From NCBI RefSeq assembly GCF_000463015.1, contig NC_022247.1:3906001-3970000 (forward strand): DNA of 64,000 bases, given 5' to 3'. Position numbers and translations under genes: made by a program. The notes under the pieces are model-generated. The model was not told where the DNA came from. It did no database searches and saw only the letters and a list, made by a program, of their open reading frames with translations. Positions within the stretch are counted from its first letter, which is position 1. The number at the start of each line of letters is the position of its first letter. Source of the DNA: Variovorax paradoxus B4 (GTDB taxonomy: Bacteria; Pseudomonadota; Gammaproteobacteria; Burkholderiales; Burkholderiaceae_C). This document shows, piece by piece, positions 1-7,989 of the stretch.

Positions 1-41
1 TGAACAACCGAACGAACGATCGAACGAGGAGGAACCCCGAC

Positions 42-1034
42 ATGTTGAAGACCACCCCCATCACCCGCCGCCTTGCCGCGCTGCTTGCCGCAGCCGGCTT
101 CATGGCATCCATCGCCACCATGGCCACCACCGCGGGCGCGCAGACGCTCGACAGCCCGCTGCACATCATCGTCGGCTACGCCCCCGGCGGCGCCACCGAC
201 CGCGTGGCGCGCATCGTGGGCGACAAGCTCGGCGCCAGGCTGGGCGTGCCGGTCGTCGTCGACAACAAGCCCGGCGCGGGCGGCCGCCTTGCCGCGCAGC
301 AGGTCAAGAACACGCCCGCCAGCCAGAACGTGCTGATGCTCGCCAACCCGGCCGTGATGGTGGTGGCGCCGCTCGTCTTCAAGGACAACAACTACGATGC
401 CGAGCGCGACTTCGTGCCCGTGTCGCACGTCAACAGCTACGACTTCGCGCTGTCGGTGTCGCCCACGCTGCCGGTGCGCGAACTGAACCACCTGCTGGCG
501 TGGATGCGCGCCAACCCCAACCAGGCCAACGTGGGCGTGCCGGCCACCGGCAGCCTGCCGCACTTCTTCGGCCTCATGGTGGGCGAGAAGGCCAAGGTGC
601 AGACGCAGGTGATCGGCTACCGCGGCTCGGCCCCGCTGCTGAACGACCTGATCGGCGGCCAGGTGCCCATTTCCGTCGATACCGAGGACGTGGTGCTGCC
701 GCAGCACAACGCCGGCAAGCTGCGCATCCTGGCGCTGTCGGGCGAAAAGCGCTCGCCCTTCGCGCCGAACATTCCGACCTTCAAGGAAGCCGGCCTCGAC
801 CTGGCCGCCACCGGCTGGAACACCTTCTTCGCGCCGGCCAGCATGCCCAAGGCCAAGGTCGAGCGCCTGGCCATCACCATCCGCGAAGTCATGCAGGACC
901 CGGACACGCAGCGCAAGTTCAAGGATGCCGGCATGACGCCGGTGGTGAGCACGCAGGCGCAGACGATGGCAATGCTCAAGGCCTATCGCACGCAATGGGC
1001 ACCCGTCGTGCAGAAATCCGGCTATCAGCCCTGA
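42..1034 (+). CDS. Bug-family periplasmic substrate-binding protein
   Basis: A 330-residue exported binding protein of the Bug (TctC-like) family, which captures small carboxylates in the periplasm, classically for tripartite tricarboxylate transporters. The N-terminus (about residues 1-34) is a signal peptide ending in TTAGAQ. The mature protein begins with the family hallmark IIVGYAPGGATDRVAR, followed by VVVDNKPGAGG. A strong GAGGAGG ribosome-binding site precedes the ATG. No TctA/TctB membrane subunits are nearby, so it is an orphan receptor, as is common in Burkholderiales. A sulfatase gene starts 14 bp downstream, so the two are probably co-transcribed and the ligand may be a sulfated or sulfonated carboxylate; that link is inferred from position only. 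Confidence 0.9.
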   Translation: MLKTTPITRRLAALLAAAGFMASIATMATTAGAQTLDSPLHIIVGYAPGGATDRVARIVGDKLGARLGVPVVVDNKPGAGGRLAAQQVKNTPASQNVLMLANPAVMVVAPLVFKDNNYDAERDFVPVSHVNSYDFALSVSPTLPVRELNHLLAWMRANPNQANVGVPATGSLPHFFGLMVGEKAKVQTQVIGYRGSAPLLNDLIGGQVPISVDTEDVVLPQHNAGKLRILALSGEKRSPFAPNIPTFKEAGLDLAATGWNTFFAPASMPKAKVERLAITIREVMQDPDTQRKFKDAGMTPVVSTQAQTMAMLKAYRTQWAPVVQKSGYQP

Positions 1035-1048
1035 ACCTTTCCAGAGAC

Positions 1049-2365
1049 ATGACCAGACCCAACATCATCTTCATCGTGGCCGACGACCTCGGCTATGCCG
1101 ACCTCGGTTGCTACGGCGGCCGCGACGCCGCCTTCGGCCCCGTGTCGCCCGTGCTCGACGGCCTGGCGGCCAACGGCCTGAAGCTCACGCAGGGCTATTC
1201 GAACTCGCCCGTGTGCTCGCCCACGCGCTTCGCGATGATCACCGCACGCTACCAGTACCGCCTGCGCGGCGCGGCCGAGGAGCCCATCAACAGCAAGAGC
1301 CGCGGCAGCACCACGCTCGGCCTGCCGACCGAGCACCCCACGCTGCCCTCGCTGCTGAAGGCCGACGGCTACCAGACCGCGCTCATCGGCAAGTGGCACC
1401 TGGGCTACCCGCCCACCTTCGGGCCGCTGCGCTCGGGCTACGACGAATTCTTCGGGCCCATGTCGGGCGGCGTCGACTACTTCACGCACTGCGACTCCAC
1501 CGGCCGCCATGACCTGTGGTTCGGCGAGGAAGACAAGCAGGAAGAGGGCTACCTCACCGACATCCTCTCGAAGCGCGCCGTCGACTATGTGGAGCGCATG
1601 GCAAGGCAGGACGCGCCCTTCTTCCTGAGCCTGCACTACACCGCCCCGCACTGGCCCTGGGAAACGCGCGACGACGCCGAGAAGGCGCCACTGGTGAAAG
1701 ACAACCTGTTCGACCTGGCCGGCGGCAACATCCACGTGTACCGCCGCATGATCCATCACATGGACGAAGGCATCGGCTGGATCATGGCCGCGCTCGAGAA
1801 GCACGGCATGGCCGACAACACGCTGGTGGTGTTCACCAGCGACAACGGCGGCGAGCGCTTCTCCGACAACTGGCCGCTGGTCGGCGGCAAGATGGACCTG
1901 ACCGAAGGCGGCATCCGCGTGCCATGGATCGCGCACTGGCCCGCGGTGATTGCCAAGGGCGGCGAGAGCAGCCAGCTGTGCATGACCATGGACTGGTCCG
2001 CCACCATGCTCGACGCGGCCGGCGTGAAGGCCGATGCGGACTACCCGCTGGACGGCATGTCGCTGATGCCCGTGCTGAAGGACGCCAGGCACAGCTTCCG
2101 CCGTCCGCTGCACTGGCGCATGAACCACCGCGGCCAGCAGGCCATGCGCGACGGCGACTGGAAGTACCTGAAGGTGGACGGCAACGAGTACCTGTTCAAC
2201 ATTCCGGCGGACGAGCGCGAGCGGGCGAACCTGGGGAAGAAGGAGCCGCAGCGGCTGGCGGCCATGCGGGAAGACTGGCTGGCCTGGAATGCGACGATGC
2301 CTGCGATTCCGGAGGATGCAACGGTGAGCCTGGGCTACTCGGTCAAGGACATGCCGCAGCGCTGA
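1049..2365 (+). CDS. Sulfatase family hydrolase
   Basis: A 438-residue sulfatase (alkaline phosphatase superfamily) that would hydrolyse sulfate esters. The start at 1049 gives the typical N-terminus MTRPNIIFIVADDLGYADLG, with metal-binding Asp12-Asp13. The CSPTR motif at residues 56-60 is the CxPxR signature whose Cys56 is matured to formylglycine. Further family landmarks are GKWHLG and TSDNGG. The open frame runs upstream inside the Bug gene, but no family sequence lies there. No signal peptide is visible, so the enzyme should be cytoplasmic and act on imported substrate. It follows the Bug gene by 14 bp. The formylglycine-generating enzyme is not in this window. The substrate is unknown. 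Confidence 0.9.
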   Translation: MTRPNIIFIVADDLGYADLGCYGGRDAAFGPVSPVLDGLAANGLKLTQGYSNSPVCSPTRFAMITARYQYRLRGAAEEPINSKSRGSTTLGLPTEHPTLPSLLKADGYQTALIGKWHLGYPPTFGPLRSGYDEFFGPMSGGVDYFTHCDSTGRHDLWFGEEDKQEEGYLTDILSKRAVDYVERMARQDAPFFLSLHYTAPHWPWETRDDAEKAPLVKDNLFDLAGGNIHVYRRMIHHMDEGIGWIMAALEKHGMADNTLVVFTSDNGGERFSDNWPLVGGKMDLTEGGIRVPWIAHWPAVIAKGGESSQLCMTMDWSATMLDAAGVKADADYPLDGMSLMPVLKDARHSFRRPLHWRMNHRGQQAMRDGDWKYLKVDGNEYLFNIPADERERANLGKKEPQRLAAMREDWLAWNATMPAIPEDATVSLGYSVKDMPQR

Positions 2366-2369
2366 ACCC

Positions 2370-2399
2370 GGGCGAGGGGACGAGCGGCCCGCCTCGCCC
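2370..2399. terminator. Hairpin between convergent genes
   Basis: An 8-bp perfect inverted repeat (GGGCGAGG / CCTCGCCC, 2370-2377 and 2392-2399) with a 14-nt loop lies just past the sulfatase stop, in the 93-bp gap before the convergent gene. There is no T-run, so termination is only a suggestion. Confidence 0.35.
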
Positions 2400-2458
2400 C
2401 CGCGCCAATCCTTTATCTATTCACGCCAAACTCGAACCTGCGCGCGGAAGCTGCCAGC

Positions 2459-3130
2459 TCAGACGCGCTGGCCTTCGCCGGGGGCTCTGCCGGGGGCTCT
2501 GCCGCGGGAGGCAGTATCGGCCGCACTGCCCGCCTCCAGCGAACACCATGCCGCTGCAGGTTTGCCCGCCTCGAGCGAGCACCATGCCGCTGCAGGTTTG
2601 TCCGCTTCGAGCGAGCACCATGCCGCTGCAGGTTTGTCCGCCTCGAGCGAGCACCATGCGGCCGCGGGTTTGCCTGCCTCGAGCGAGCACCATGCGGCCG
2701 CATCCTTGCTCGGCTCGCGTTGGTGCGCGGGCGTCGGCTCGCCGAATTCCTCGGCGGACAAGCGCTCCATCTCCAGGAAGGCTGCTTGCAGCGCCTTGGC
2801 GTCTTCCTCGCCGCGCAGGCCGAGGTACGGAAAGTGGTGCAGGAAGTAGCCGAAAGTGGTTTCGCAATCAGCTGCGTACTTTCTCGTGTCGAGGATGTGC
2901 ATGTGCCAGAAGCGGTCGACGTCCTGCTCGGGAGCGAGCGTCAGGTCGGGGTGCTTGGCGTGCAGTATCAAGTAGCGCTTGTAGGCCACCTCCATCTGAT
3001 CCGCGTAGCCGGCCGACCAGCCATAGCCATCCTCTTTGCGACAGGCCTTGAACTTGATCGGCGTGAGGTCGAGCCCCTCGATTGCGGCGATCGTCTGCGC
3101 CGGTGTCTTGCGCTGGGTGGAATGAATCAT
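2459..3130 (-). CDS. GRDP-like protein with five Trp-Cys tail repeats
   Basis: A 223-residue protein of unknown function. The start at 3130 follows an AGGAG site 5 nt upstream. Residues 15-125 resemble the glycine-rich-domain-protein-like (DUF1399/GRDP) fold, with the conserved stretch FWHMHILDTRKYAADC (residues 74-89) and GYFLHHFPYLG. From residue 144 to 203 the protein carries five consecutive 12-residue units, AAAWCSLEA(G/D)KP, the last ending GSA; each has one Trp and one Cys. A short Gly/Arg/Pro-rich tail follows. No signal peptide or membrane segment is visible. The gene follows the c-di-GMP enzyme gene on the same strand with a 71-bp gap. A folded N-terminal region followed by repeated Cys units could be a modified-peptide precursor or a metal- or disulfide-binding tail, but nothing here proves either. 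The domain call is moderately sure. Confidence 0.8.
   Translation of the reverse strand: MIHSTQRKTPAQTIAAIEGLDLTPIKFKACRKEDGYGWSAGYADQMEVAYKRYLILHAKHPDLTLAPEQDVDRFWHMHILDTRKYAADCETTFGYFLHHFPYLGLRGEEDAKALQAAFLEMERLSAEEFGEPTPAHQREPSKDAAAWCSLEAGKPAAAWCSLEADKPAAAWCSLEADKPAAAWCSLEAGKPAAAWCSLEAGSAADTASRGRAPGRAPGEGQRV
2522..2701 (-). repeat. Five tandem 36-bp coding repeats
   Basis: Five head-to-tail 36-bp units, at 2522-2557, 2558-2593, 2594-2629, 2630-2665 and 2666-2701, each encode one AAAWCSLEAxKP unit. The units at 2558 and 2594 differ at two bases and their neighbours differ by only a few, mostly synonymous ones. The outermost unit (2522-2557) is the most diverged. This pattern points to recent in-frame tandem duplication. 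Confidence 0.95.
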
Positions 3131-3201
3131 GAATGCTCCTGTGAAGTTGCGGGAAGGTCCGAGCGAACGTGCCCGGTGACGATGCTTCAAAGGTTCGGCC
3201 G

Positions 3202-6200
3202 TCAAGCCGCCACCGATGGAGCAAGCTGGTTGCGCAGGTGATGCGCCATGAAATTGCGCGCCTCGTCGGCAGGCACGGGCTTGCACAGCCAATAGCCCTG
3301 GGCCTCGTCGCAACCGCGGCTGCGCAGGTACTCGAGCTGGGCCGTGGTCTCAATGCCCTCGGCCACCACCTTCATCCGCAATCCGTGGGCCAGGGTGATG
3401 ATGCCGTCGATGAGCGCTCGTGCGTCGGCGTCTTGCGAAAGGTCGTTGATGAAGGAGCGGTCGATCTTGACCGTCGACAGCGGAAAGTGCTTCAAGTAAG
3501 AGAGCGAGGAATAGCCCGTTCCGAAATCGTCGATGGCGAGTCCGACGCCCATGCCTCGAATCGTCCGGAGCAATTCCGCCGCGTGCTCGGGGTTCGCCAT
3601 CACCGCGCCTTCGGTGATTTCCAACTCCAGCAGCGACGGCTCCAGGCCTGAGTCTTCCAGGACGGCCCGTATGTCATCGATGAGCGTGCGGCTTTCGAAT
3701 TGGCGCGGCGATAGATTGACGCTCACCAACACCTCCGGCAAACCGTGTTTCTGCCACGAACGCGCATCGGCGCAAGCCCTCTCCAGCGCCCACTTGCCCA
3801 TGGACACGATCAAGCCGAGCTCTTCGGCGATCGGAATGAACTGCACCGGCGGAATCATGCCCAGAACCGGATGGTGCCAGCGCATCAGCGCCTCGACACC
3901 GACGATGCGCTGGGTCTGCAGATTCATCTTCGGCTGGTAGTGCATTTCCAGCTCGCCACGTTCTAGGGCATGGCGCAGCGCGCTTTCCAGCATCAGCTGT
4001 TCGGTACTCTGCTCATTCATCTTCGCCGCGTAGAAGCGGTAGGTGTTGCGGCCTCTTTCCTTGGCCCGGTACATCGCCGTATCAGCGTTCTTCAAGAGCG
4101 CTTCGGCGTCGCCGCCGTTGTCCGGGTAGACGCTCACGCCGACGCTGGCGCTGACGTGCAGTTCGCGCCCCGCGACGAAGAAAGGCTCGGCGCAACAGGC
4201 CAGCACTTTTGCGGCGAGCCCCGCGGCATCGTTCGCGCTGGACAGGTTCTCCAGGAGCAGCACGAACTCATCGCCACCGAAACGCGCCACGACATCGGCC
4301 TCGCGCAGCAGCGCCGTGAGGCGCTCGCCGCAGATCTTGATCATCTCGTCGCCCACACCGTGGCCCAGCGTGTCGTTGATGTGCTTGAAGCGATCCAGGT
4401 CGACGAACAACACCGCGAACTGCTTCTGATGGCGGTTGCTGCGCTTGATGGCGCGAGCAAGCTCGTGCTGCAGCGCGGCGCGGTTGAACAACCCGGTCAG
4501 TTCGTCATGACTGGCCATGAAACGAAGACTTCTCTCCGCCAGCTTGCGTTGCTTGTACTGGGCGATCTGCAAGGCGATCACACGCAGCGACTCCCGCGTC
4601 TCGGCGTCGACAGCGTACGGATTGGAGCCAAAGAGCTCCAGCGCCGTGGTCGAACCGGTAACGACCATCGGCACGATGACGCCAACGGCCAGCCCGGCCT
4701 GGCGGGCCATCGCATCGCGCGCGAAATGGCTCGGAGCCGCCAGCACGTCGATTTGCACGATGCCGCCGGTTTTCCAGGCGCGGCCCAGCGAGCCTTCGTC
4801 AGCCCGGTACTCGAACGACCGGCTGTCGCCGACGAATTGCCGCACCGCCGGGGGAATGTCGTCGGCATGCCAGGCGGCGGTGCAGCGAACCACGCCGTCC
4901 TCGCCGACGCTCCACAACGCGCCGCATTCCCAGCGCAGGTCGGTGCATACGGCTTCCAGCGCTTGCGTGATCACCGTCTCGGCCCTGCCATCGCCGGCAA
5001 GCAGCCGAGCGATCCTGTACTCGAGCCCCTGGCGCAACGCATCCTTGCGCGGCCGCGTGGCGTCGCGCACGGTGCCGCGCACCATCGTCTTTCCGCCTTC
5101 TTCGGCCGACTGTGCGATGACGTGGAGCCAGCGTTCGGTGCCATCGGGCAGGCACAGGCGATGCTCGAATTCGCTGCGCTCCATGGACCGGGAGGCCAGT
5201 GCGATCTGCTGTTCGACCGCGAGGCGTTCTGCGGCCGGAACACGCAGGAGCAGCGCGGGCAGGTCCGGCCGCAAGGGGCCAGTCTCGAAGCCCAGGATGC
5301 GCCGGGCTTCTTCGGAGCATTGCAGGGCTCCGGTTTCGGGATCGAGGATCCAGCTGCCCAGGCTTGCCAGGTGCTGGGCCTCCTCCAACTGCCGTTCGCT
5401 GGTGCGCAGGTGGCGGGTCATCTCGTTCGCCAGGATCTGAGCCCGGCTGCGTGCGGTGGTCAACGAAAAGACGATGCCGGCAAGCAGCATGCTGGTGGCC
5501 AGCCCCCCGAGGACAATGAACCACGGGATGGCCTTGTCGAGCGGGCCGAAGACCTGGTTTTCGTCTTGACCGACTTCCACAAGCCAGGAGTGACCGCCCA
5601 ACTCGAAGCCGAGCATGCGCTCGAGGCTGCGCGCCGGTGCAGCAGCGGGCTTGGCCAAGGCCGCGCTGTCGAACAGCAATTGCCGCTCGCCGAACGAGGT
5701 CGTCGTTACAAACCTGGTCTCGACGCGTGTCCCGATCGCCCCCCGACTCGGCCCGGCATCGATCAAGCGCAACCGGAACGTCCTCGTGGCATCGGTACCC
5801 ACCACATCGCTCAACATCCCTGCGACGCTGAAGCCCGAGCCGACCGAACCGATATAGGCGCTACGCCGCTGCTCGAGCGTATCGAGCGGTTGTCCCGGGC
5901 GATAGACCGGCAGCCGCATCGCCAATCCAATGTCGGACTCGCGACCCGCGATGCGGACCTTGCGGCCTGACGTGACGAGCCCGCCGGTGTCGCGCCCCTG
6001 CTCGAGCGCGTCTCCTCTGTCGGGCATCGCGCCCAGGTCATTGCCGAGCAGCCTCTCGTTGCCGGCCTGCGGTTCGATGTACACCAGCGGGTAGTAAGTG
6101 TCCCGCTCACCGGGCGGCTTGATGGCGAAGCGGGAGGCAACGCCAGCGTCGAGGCTGGCATCACCGCGGACCTGTTCCTCGAAGACCTGCTTGTCGTTGA

Positions 6201-6525
6201 CCGCGATGCGGGGCGCATAGTTGACGGCCTGGAAACCGGGGTAGGCGCTCGCCAGGTTCAGCCCCGCGACGTAGTCCCTGAAATCGCTTCGCGTCACGGT
6301 CTCGGAGGTGTTGAATAGCGCACGCAGTCCGATCAGGACGGCAATGTAGTCGTCGAAGCGGGCTTCGACCTTGCGTGCCAGATCGAAGGCAGTTGCGTCG
6401 AAGCGCGCTTGGGCACTACGCCCGATCTCCTGGCGCGCGGAGACGCTGAGGGCGATCGATAGCGCCGTGCCGACCACGAAAATTACCAGTGGCAAGCGAA
6501 TCCTGACCCAGACGGACGATGACAT
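3202..6525 (-). CDS. CHASE-PAS-GAF-GGDEF-EAL c-di-GMP turnover protein
   Basis: A 1107-residue inner-membrane signalling enzyme. A first membrane helix (about residues 10-28) and a second (about 340-362) bracket a periplasmic CHASE-like sensor. PAS-like (about 390-490) and GAF-like (about 520-665) regions follow, then a GGDEF diguanylate cyclase with an intact GGDEF motif near residue 747. An RxxD inhibitory site (READ) lies five residues before it. The EAL domain (about 850-1090) keeps EALMRW, ELEITE, DDFGTGYSS, KIDRSF and AEGIET. Both active sites look intact, so it could make or break c-di-GMP. The start at 6525 is preferred over upstream codons because the membrane helix begins there and a promoter lies just upstream (6617-6645). 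The GRDP-like gene follows. The ligand of the sensor domain is unknown. Confidence 0.93.
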   Translation of the reverse strand: MSSSVWVRIRLPLVIFVVGTALSIALSVSARQEIGRSAQARFDATAFDLARKVEARFDDYIAVLIGLRALFNTSETVTRSDFRDYVAGLNLASAYPGFQAVNYAPRIAVNDKQVFEEQVRGDASLDAGVASRFAIKPPGERDTYYPLVYIEPQAGNERLLGNDLGAMPDRGDALEQGRDTGGLVTSGRKVRIAGRESDIGLAMRLPVYRPGQPLDTLEQRRSAYIGSVGSGFSVAGMLSDVVGTDATRTFRLRLIDAGPSRGAIGTRVETRFVTTTSFGERQLLFDSAALAKPAAAPARSLERMLGFELGGHSWLVEVGQDENQVFGPLDKAIPWFIVLGGLATSMLLAGIVFSLTTARSRAQILANEMTRHLRTSERQLEEAQHLASLGSWILDPETGALQCSEEARRILGFETGPLRPDLPALLLRVPAAERLAVEQQIALASRSMERSEFEHRLCLPDGTERWLHVIAQSAEEGGKTMVRGTVRDATRPRKDALRQGLEYRIARLLAGDGRAETVITQALEAVCTDLRWECGALWSVGEDGVVRCTAAWHADDIPPAVRQFVGDSRSFEYRADEGSLGRAWKTGGIVQIDVLAAPSHFARDAMARQAGLAVGVIVPMVVTGSTTALELFGSNPYAVDAETRESLRVIALQIAQYKQRKLAERSLRFMASHDELTGLFNRAALQHELARAIKRSNRHQKQFAVLFVDLDRFKHINDTLGHGVGDEMIKICGERLTALLREADVVARFGGDEFVLLLENLSSANDAAGLAAKVLACCAEPFFVAGRELHVSASVGVSVYPDNGGDAEALLKNADTAMYRAKERGRNTYRFYAAKMNEQSTEQLMLESALRHALERGELEMHYQPKMNLQTQRIVGVEALMRWHHPVLGMIPPVQFIPIAEELGLIVSMGKWALERACADARSWQKHGLPEVLVSVNLSPRQFESRTLIDDIRAVLEDSGLEPSLLELEITEGAVMANPEHAAELLRTIRGMGVGLAIDDFGTGYSSLSYLKHFPLSTVKIDRSFINDLSQDADARALIDGIITLAHGLRMKVVAEGIETTAQLEYLRSRGCDEAQGYWLCKPVPADEARNFMAHHLRNQLAPSVAA

Positions 6526-6895
6526 CGGATTTGATCCTGTCGTCGGCACAGGCCGGTTGGCTCCGTGTGCAGCAGCGCGGCACGGCAGAGAACGCAACAG
6601 GTTGTATCGTTGGCGCAATATATATGGCCGGTGCAAGAACGTCACGCGATTTGTCTCGGCGAGAGTGAGGGCATTGGGGAGCGATGCTGCACGGCGCGGT
6701 TCCGGGCGGTGTTGAGATGGATCAAGCACGAGCAGTCATGAAACATATGCTTACGACGCGCCCGTAACCTCATCGGTGTTGCTGGAAGTCTGCACCCGGG
6801 CCCCTGGGAACAGGCCCGATTCCGAAGACATCAACATGTAACACCAAGGTTGCAGGACAATCCCGGGCAGCGAAAAACTACAGCCCGAGATCGCC
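6526..6895. other. 370-bp divergent intergenic region
   Basis: This gap separates the c-di-GMP enzyme (minus) from the HDOD gene (plus). It holds a credible minus-strand promoter (6617-6645). No convincing promoter was found for the plus-strand gene, and no open frame in it looks like a gene. Confidence 0.6.
6617..6645 (-). promoter_or_regulatory. Sigma-70-type promoter of the GGDEF-EAL gene
   Basis: Read on the minus strand: a GTGACG -35 (6645-6640), a 17-bp spacer and a TATATT -10 (6622-6617). The predicted transcript start near 6610 gives a leader of about 85 nt before the ATG at 6525. Confidence 0.5.
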
Positions 6896-7723
6896 ATGAC
6901 CCTGGACGAACTGTTTGCCGACAGCCATTTGCTTCCCACGGTGCCCAAGGTGGTGTTCGATCTCATCGAGCTCCTTCGCAACGAAGACGCCGCCATTTCC
7001 GTGGTGGCACGCAAGATCGAGCTCGACCAGGTGCTGACGGCCCGGGTGCTGCGCATGGCCAACTCGCCGTATTTCGGGCTGCGCCGCAAGATCCTGTCGA
7101 TCCAGGACGCGATCCAGTTGCTGGGTTTCTCCTCGATCCGCTCCCTGGTGGTGAGCTCCGGCCTGACCGGCACGTTCCGCAAGGTCGACGGCGTGCACCT
7201 GCCGGCCTTCTGGTCGCACAGCCTGCGCGTGGCCGCGGTGGCCCGCTACCTGGCGGGCAAGACCCGTCGCGTGGACCAGAGCCTCGCATTCACCGTCGGC
7301 AGCATGCACGCCATCGGCCACCTGATCATGGCCGGCGCGATGAAGCAGCAGATGGCGCTGCTCAACGCCGCGCACCCCTTCGACCGCATGGGGCGGCTCG
7401 AGGTGGAACGGCAGAAGTTCGGCTTCCACTACGGCGAGGTCGGCGCCCGGCTGGCCGCCCGCTGGGAATTCGCGCCCGAGTTCGTCAGCGCCCTCTCCTG
7501 CTTCGCCAACCCGATGGAGACCGAGCACGTCGACCCGCTGGCCAACGTGCTGCACCTGGCGGTCTGGCGCGTCGCCCTCGAGCACGAAGGGCTGCGCATC
7601 GGTGACGCACAGCACGTCTGGCCGGCCATGCCGGCGGACGCGATCGGCATTTCCGAGGATGTGGTGCAGGAGATGCCAACGCCGCGCGAGCTGGCATCCG
7701 ACCTGGAATCGATGATCGCCTGA
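6896..7723 (+). CDS. HDOD domain protein
   Basis: A 275-residue HDOD protein, a catalytically degenerate relative of HD phosphohydrolases used in signalling and regulation. The family pattern is clear: LPTVPKVVFDLIELLRNED near residue 13, then LTARVLRMANSPYFGLRRKI and IQLLGFSSIRSLVVSSGL. The later HGxxH-type position reads HAIGHL. No receiver, GGDEF or other output domain is fused, so it is a stand-alone HDOD. It lies divergent from the GGDEF-EAL gene, which hints at shared signalling, but no direct link is visible. Its specific role is unknown. Confidence 0.88.
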   Translation: MTLDELFADSHLLPTVPKVVFDLIELLRNEDAAISVVARKIELDQVLTARVLRMANSPYFGLRRKILSIQDAIQLLGFSSIRSLVVSSGLTGTFRKVDGVHLPAFWSHSLRVAAVARYLAGKTRRVDQSLAFTVGSMHAIGHLIMAGAMKQQMALLNAAHPFDRMGRLEVERQKFGFHYGEVGARLAARWEFAPEFVSALSCFANPMETEHVDPLANVLHLAVWRVALEHEGLRIGDAQHVWPAMPADAIGISEDVVQEMPTPRELASDLESMIA

Positions 7724-7730
7724 TCATCGG

Positions 7731-7749
7731 ACGGGCGCCTGCCGCCCGT
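7731..7749. terminator. Hairpin after the HDOD gene
   Basis: A 7-bp perfect inverted repeat (ACGGGCG / CGCCCGT, loop CCTGC) begins 8 bp after the HDOD stop. It lacks a T-run. The rest of the 266-bp gap up to 7989 shows nothing recognisable. Confidence 0.4.
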
Positions 7750-7989
7750 TGACTTGCCGTCTCGGCCAGCGCCCGGCACGGGGCACAGTCAGGCGTTGGT
7801 CAGACGCTGTTGGGCTCGATTCGCGCGGGTCTTGCAACACCCGCTCCGACCGCTGCACTCGCTCATTTGCAGCTAAGTCTTCTGCCTTTCGACTGACACA
7901 GGGCAAACCTAGATTCGTTCGCGGTCCCCAGTGCCGACGCAACCCTGCGCCGCGCTGCGTCATGCCCCTCCCCACGTCGAAAGAAGAAA

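Noticed and set aside
500..1048. N-terminal extension of the sulfatase inside the Bug gene
   Set aside because: Sequence is out-of-frame Bug coding; sulfatase motifs begin at 1049.
2522..2701. Regular repeats that might be a CRISPR array
   Set aside because: The repeats are head-to-tail with no unique spacers and encode protein in frame.
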